Below the pieces are notes generated by a model. That model was not told the DNA's origin. It saw only the letters and a list, made by a program, of their open reading frames with translations, and made no database searches. Shown here in pieces: positions 59,547-64,000 of a DNA stretch of 64,000 nucleotides. Numbering within the stretch: position 1 is the first letter of the stretch; each line of letters opens with the position of its first letter. Source of the stretch: Silene latifolia (Eukaryota; Streptophyta; Magnoliopsida; Caryophyllales; Caryophyllaceae); NCBI RefSeq assembly GCF_048544455.1, contig NC_133534.1:121854269-121918268 (forward strand), written 5' to 3'. Both the position numbers and the translations under genes were made by a program.

Positions 59547-62532
59547 TGACACCCTTAAATCTAGCCTTAAATTAATTACGTAAATTCTACAGAAAAACTG
59601 GTAGGATATGTTTGTAAATGGTTCAACTAGTCAAAAACCTGCAATTTCAAAAATTTTTCTAACTAAACCATTCACAACCAATCCAACTCAAGAAGTCCAA
59701 CATTCCCAATAGACGGGTGCCAACACCTGCAATTGCTAACAATCTAACTTACTTACACCGCTAAAGGTAAGAAAATTACATAATGATACAACCCAAAATA
59801 GAAAAGGGAGACATATGTCCCTCCAAATTATTTACAAAACCAAAAGTTAAAAGGTTATATACATAACCAAAAGATAAAAGGTTTCTACAAAAGAAAGCCA
59901 AACTAGGTCCAAGGTTCCTTGCTCACTAGCTCGTCTGTGACCCCCAACAAAGCATCAACAACCTGTCAATCGCATTTTATACAAACACGAAAGCCACAAT
60001 TCAATGGGGAGTAACTTCGAGTCCTCCCAGCCACGAATCGTCAAAATTAATGTAACATGTAATGTAACATGTAAACAATTTGATAAACCATTTACTTATC
60101 ATGTATTCTAACAAATGACCCCTAAACTGACCAAACTAAACTATCATGTGAATCATATAACAAGTAGTAATCCAAACTTTATCAATCAGAACCCGCTTAC
60201 ATCTCACCTATTACGAGTTCATAAAATCACCATACAAGAAAGGGCAATATATCAAAGACAGGCATAAGTTCTTAGCACCGTCAATAGTCACTTTGTAACT
60301 CGAGTCTATACCACGAGGTAGGGAAGGTAATCGAACCGGTATCTTGGCTCAGCGGTTAATATTAATAAAACATGGCCAAGAGACAACACAACCCTAGCCT
60401 AAAATCTGCTTGAGACCTAGACATGCGGATACACACCACCGCACCCAAGACCCACAACTTTTTTTAAAACAAAGTGAAGTGAGTACCCTAAGGACACCAC
60501 CGAAGGGTTGGCTAGTACTTAAGCTGACCCCATACTATCAAAATAAGTACCTGAGGTCATGCCCCAACTTGGATATAAATCCACTAGTCAGGAACACAAA
60601 GGCTATCAAGCAGTGAACATATACTCGTCAAAGACTATAAAGACTTATCTATGATGAAGGCCGAAGTACTCACCTAGGACCTAGTCCCAGCTAGTCCCAG
60701 CTTGAATACTTTAGCCCACACCACACAAGACTCACCACACAAGTCAATTAAGACACCCACTTAACCATAAGAGGGCAAAAAGTCCAACTTACCAACATAA
60801 ATTCTAATATTCTATCATGTGAAAGGCTATATAAATGTCTATTCAGCAGATAAACCAACAGAATCCTCAATACAAATTTCCAATTCTAACATATTAATCA
60901 AATTAAAGGCTTCAGGGAATGTAGGGCCGTTTCTACAATATAAAAAGCTACTTAAATTCAACTAACTACACATGTGAAATAAATATATAATGAATGGCCT
61001 AAAACAAGAAAAAGGCCGACTATCTAATTCATTCAAAATTTCATCCAACCGAATTTTTACCCGCAACCCTGACCTGCGGCAGTGCACGGGTCAAATTGCG
61101 GTGACCAATCACTCGATTAACGACGACATCGCATCACCAAAGGGACTAAGGCTCGGTTTTAAGACAATCAACAAAACATTACAATTATCACTATAAAATT
61201 CATTTTGAGCCTATAATTACAATTTCATTTTGTAAACTATCCTAACATGTGATAATTATCAATATAACATAATTTATCTACCATTAACATAACTTTTAGT
61301 TACTAATATGATTCACTTCACAAGTTTAACCATGTGTACTTATTCTAATTACATCCTTAATGAACCTAAAATGACAGAAAAACATGGAAAACCGCGAAAC
61401 AAGCAACGGGCCGACCCGGGCCAGCCGTGGGCCTGCCACGGGCCTGCCGGCCTGCTGCCCGTCACCCTATTCCTCTTTTTTTTTCCGTTTTTTCTTCACT
61501 TTAACTCGTTTTAACATCATCTAATCATTAATTAATCGTTCCATTACTAATATCCTAACTTAAACTAATCAAAAGGCATAAATTAAGCATGCATGCAACC
61601 ATATTTTAACATGTGAAAATTATTACTTAAACCAAAAATCACAAAACATCCAAAACAACAAAGATTGTGACGATCTTTCGTCGAGTAACTCGAAATATGT
61701 TACCTTAAGCTAGAAAAAGAGCAATTAGCACCTCAAAACCCAAACCCTAACGACACCAGCCGCTATCCTCTACAATATACGAGTCCCCGAACTCGTCTTC
61801 CAATCCTTCACCTAAATAAACAATTAAAACACAATAATAAGCATATAAAACCGAAAATACCGAAATTTCATCTTAAAACAACTTAATGAAAACTAAAGTT
61901 AGAACATACTAAGTTGTAGATCTCGGCGAGGGGATTCCGGAAAGGTAAATTTCGTGAAAATCCGATAAGAAACGAAGGAATTATGGCCAAAACAGCTTGA
62001 ATTTAGGATGAAATGTGTTTGGTTTTGTTTTAGAGGATGGAAGATGAAGATAGGAACAAAAATCAGAAAAAAGAAAGAAAAGGGGGAAGGGGGTGCCGTG
62101 TAAGGGAGAAGGAAAGGAGGAAAGGAGGTGCGGGATTTTTAGTCGGGATTTTTACGAGTCGGTTTTGACTCGTTTCAATAATAATTAAATCCGTAAGTCA
62201 AACGCAAAATCCGTCAAGACCAAAGTTTTTAAACACGAGATTACAAGAAAATTGAGTATTCATACGACCCATTTCCAATTTCGTTTACCCAACGTTCAAA
62301 AGAATTGTCATTTTCCCCCCGATACGCCCTTATTTCGAAATAAAAAGTTTTACACGGTTTAAACTATTTTTAAACATTTCAAAACTATCAAAATAAATAC
62401 TTTTCTTCAAAATATAATAAAATTATATTTCTTTGAATTATTTTTACTTTAAATACACTAATGTCAAATTTTACTTGATTAATTAATTATTTTCGAAATA
62501 TATTAACGGTCCGAAATTTACGGGGCGTTACA
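59547..62532 (-). repeat. Gypsy-type 3' LTR, minus strand, inserted in copia integrase
   Basis: 2986 bp. On the minus strand it begins TGTAACGCCCCGTAAATTTC and ends AAGGGTGTCA, with a polypurine tract on the internal side. It is unrelated in most of its length to LTRs A-F. The TGTAACGCCCCG start and the CCCTCGAAACTTAGAAGG interior suggest another Tekay/Del-type element. Frames inside (60410-60616, 60990-61196, 61308-61514) have no domains. Confidence 0.8.
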
Positions 62533-62553
62533 ATCACTCCTCCTTTTAAAAAG
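62533..62553 (-). other. Polypurine tract of the right-edge gypsy element
   Basis: On the minus strand it reads CTTTTTAAAAGGAGGAGTGAT just before the LTR start. Confidence 0.8.
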
Positions 62554-64000
62554 TTTCGCCCTCGAAACTTAGAAGGAGAAATTATAGTTATAAGAAAATA
62601 TAGGTATCTTTTCAATGAAACGGTGATACTCTTGTTGATCAGACAAGAACATCCATATTCATATCAAGATATAAAAATATTTCTACACTAATAAATGAGA
62701 AAACCCATTATTGGGACGTCTCTAACAACGAGATTTAACATTCACTAATGTTAAAATCATTGAAAATCATAAAAGCATTTTCAAAATTTTAGTTTAAAGT
62801 TCTATAATAAGAATAATATCTTTACTAATTATGATTAAATACGGCTTAGTACCGCGGAAAAGAAGTAAGAAAAAGGAATCATTACACAAAACGAGAAAGG
62901 TTCACTCAATTTTCCAACCACAGAGTCATCTTACTAGATCCTCCAAACATCAACAGGGCAACAATCAGAGGCCACACTAATCCAAAGAGCCATCTGTACC
63001 ACTCATCGACAAGTCTATGCATAAGCTAATCCTTGAGACAATCCTATTCTCTACAATATTCCAATTCCAATAGAAAGATTCCTCAAAGGGTTCAATATAA
63101 GGTCCAAATTTACAATAACATTCCAAAACAACTTTCATAAGCCTAAGGTTAAGGCTTCCAACAAAGTTATATTCGTATCCAACTAGTGTCAACTATGGTT
63201 CCTCAAACATTCTACAAGGTTTTCATTTCAAAACAAGGTAGTAACATACCAATCCCAAAATAAAAAAAAATCAATAGGATCTCACGTTCCTTTATCCTTT
63301 TATTTATTAAGGATTGCCAAAAGCGGAACTACACTCAACTACAACACTGTCCCATCATCTCAAGTACTCAATGCGACCTCAAGGTCTATCAAACTATAGG
63401 TTTAACAAATTCTTCTCAATACTAAGTCTCTCTCAACTCAAAAACTCTCAAGAGCCAATTAATACCAAATCACATCACCAATCCATTCTAGTCATCTACA
63501 TCCCCAAGGAGTATTCTTTCAAATTTGATATCCTAAACTTACTTACTATCTAATTCTCAAGGAACAAGGTCATAATTGTAATAACACTATATCACCTTAG
63601 AGTTCCTAAAACCATTAATTGAAATTATGTTCCTTGACCTAACAATTGGTGTCAACCATACCATTACCTCAATAGTAATCAATATCGCTCACTAAGACCA
63701 ACTAATAATCCCACCTTTAACATATCTCACACGGTAACATATACATTATCAAACCCTCATCTCCAAAGTGATTATGAAAGCCCAACCCAAACTCGGCTAC
63801 TTAGTCAAACCTATATCCTCAAATCACATCTCACAAACTCTGTAAACATGGTCAACAGGGTACCAACTATACTAAGGAGGTAAGGAGTGATAACGGAATA
63901 GAGAAACAAGTAAAACATTTTCGAAGGGTGCATGCATCGACAAGTTAGGAAACTAAGGAGTCGACCGTAAAGATAACGGTTGACAAAAATAAGAGGTATT
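62554..64000 (-). mobile_element. Interior of the right-edge gypsy element, incomplete
   Basis: About 1.45 kb adjoining the 3' LTR, where the end of pol would be in an autonomous copy. I see no integrase or chromodomain frame on the minus strand. Open frames at 62977-63192 (minus) and 63314-63553 (plus) are unrecognised. The element continues past the window. Confidence 0.55.

Overview
This window is plant nuclear DNA. It is AT-rich and intron-bearing, with TA and GA microsatellites and almost nothing but transposable elements nested in one another. I saw no intact host gene. The recurring ACGGAGTA word and the retrotransposon families suggest a eudicot, plausibly Caryophyllales (for example Caryophyllaceae), but this is inference. 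The recognisable coding sequence is a broken CACTA transposase with its second gene, a broken copia gag-pol, one Athila-like ORF, and captured pieces of host genes (PPR protein, phosphoglycerate kinase).

Layout, left to right. 1-1095 is AT-rich DNA with nothing identified. 1126-15141 (E1) is a TIR-bounded element between TA runs. It carries GTGTATCTAG-type arrays and a PPR-gene fragment, and is split by a minus-strand gypsy-type LTR element at 6706-14559 (TSD GAACA). 15142-15290 is (TA)n(GA)n. 15291-23740 is a second, related non-autonomous LTR element, plus strand, followed by an extra copy of its own primer-site leader (23741-23802). 23815-26880 (E2) is another TIR element, holding a 21-bp repeat array in direct and then inverted orientation. 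26977-27116 is a tiny hairpin element between TA runs. 27204-43285 (E3) is a TIR element split by a complete CACTA transposon (27788-39716, TSD CGA). 43304-45145 (E4) is a TIR element holding the last exon of a phosphoglycerate kinase gene.

45212-54928 is a pile of LTR-retrotransposon pieces: an Athila-like LTR (+), a gypsy LTR (-), a copia gag fragment, a gypsy LTR with a 75-bp triplication, and an Athila-like 3' LTR with internal region (-). That last element is interrupted at 54929 by a copia element (+), which is itself interrupted at 59547 by a large gypsy LTR (-) whose body runs off the right edge.

How the pieces work together. The CACTA element has matching ends, subterminal repeats and both usual genes, but its transposase has several frameshifts and a stop, so it probably depends on a helper. 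Both near-complete gypsy elements lack gag-pol and must also be non-autonomous. The most unusual theme is the E1-E4 group: TA-tract-flanked elements with related ends, internal arrays of a short word that differs between elements, C-rich/G-rich segments near opposite ends, and fragments of host genes. No transposase for them is visible here.
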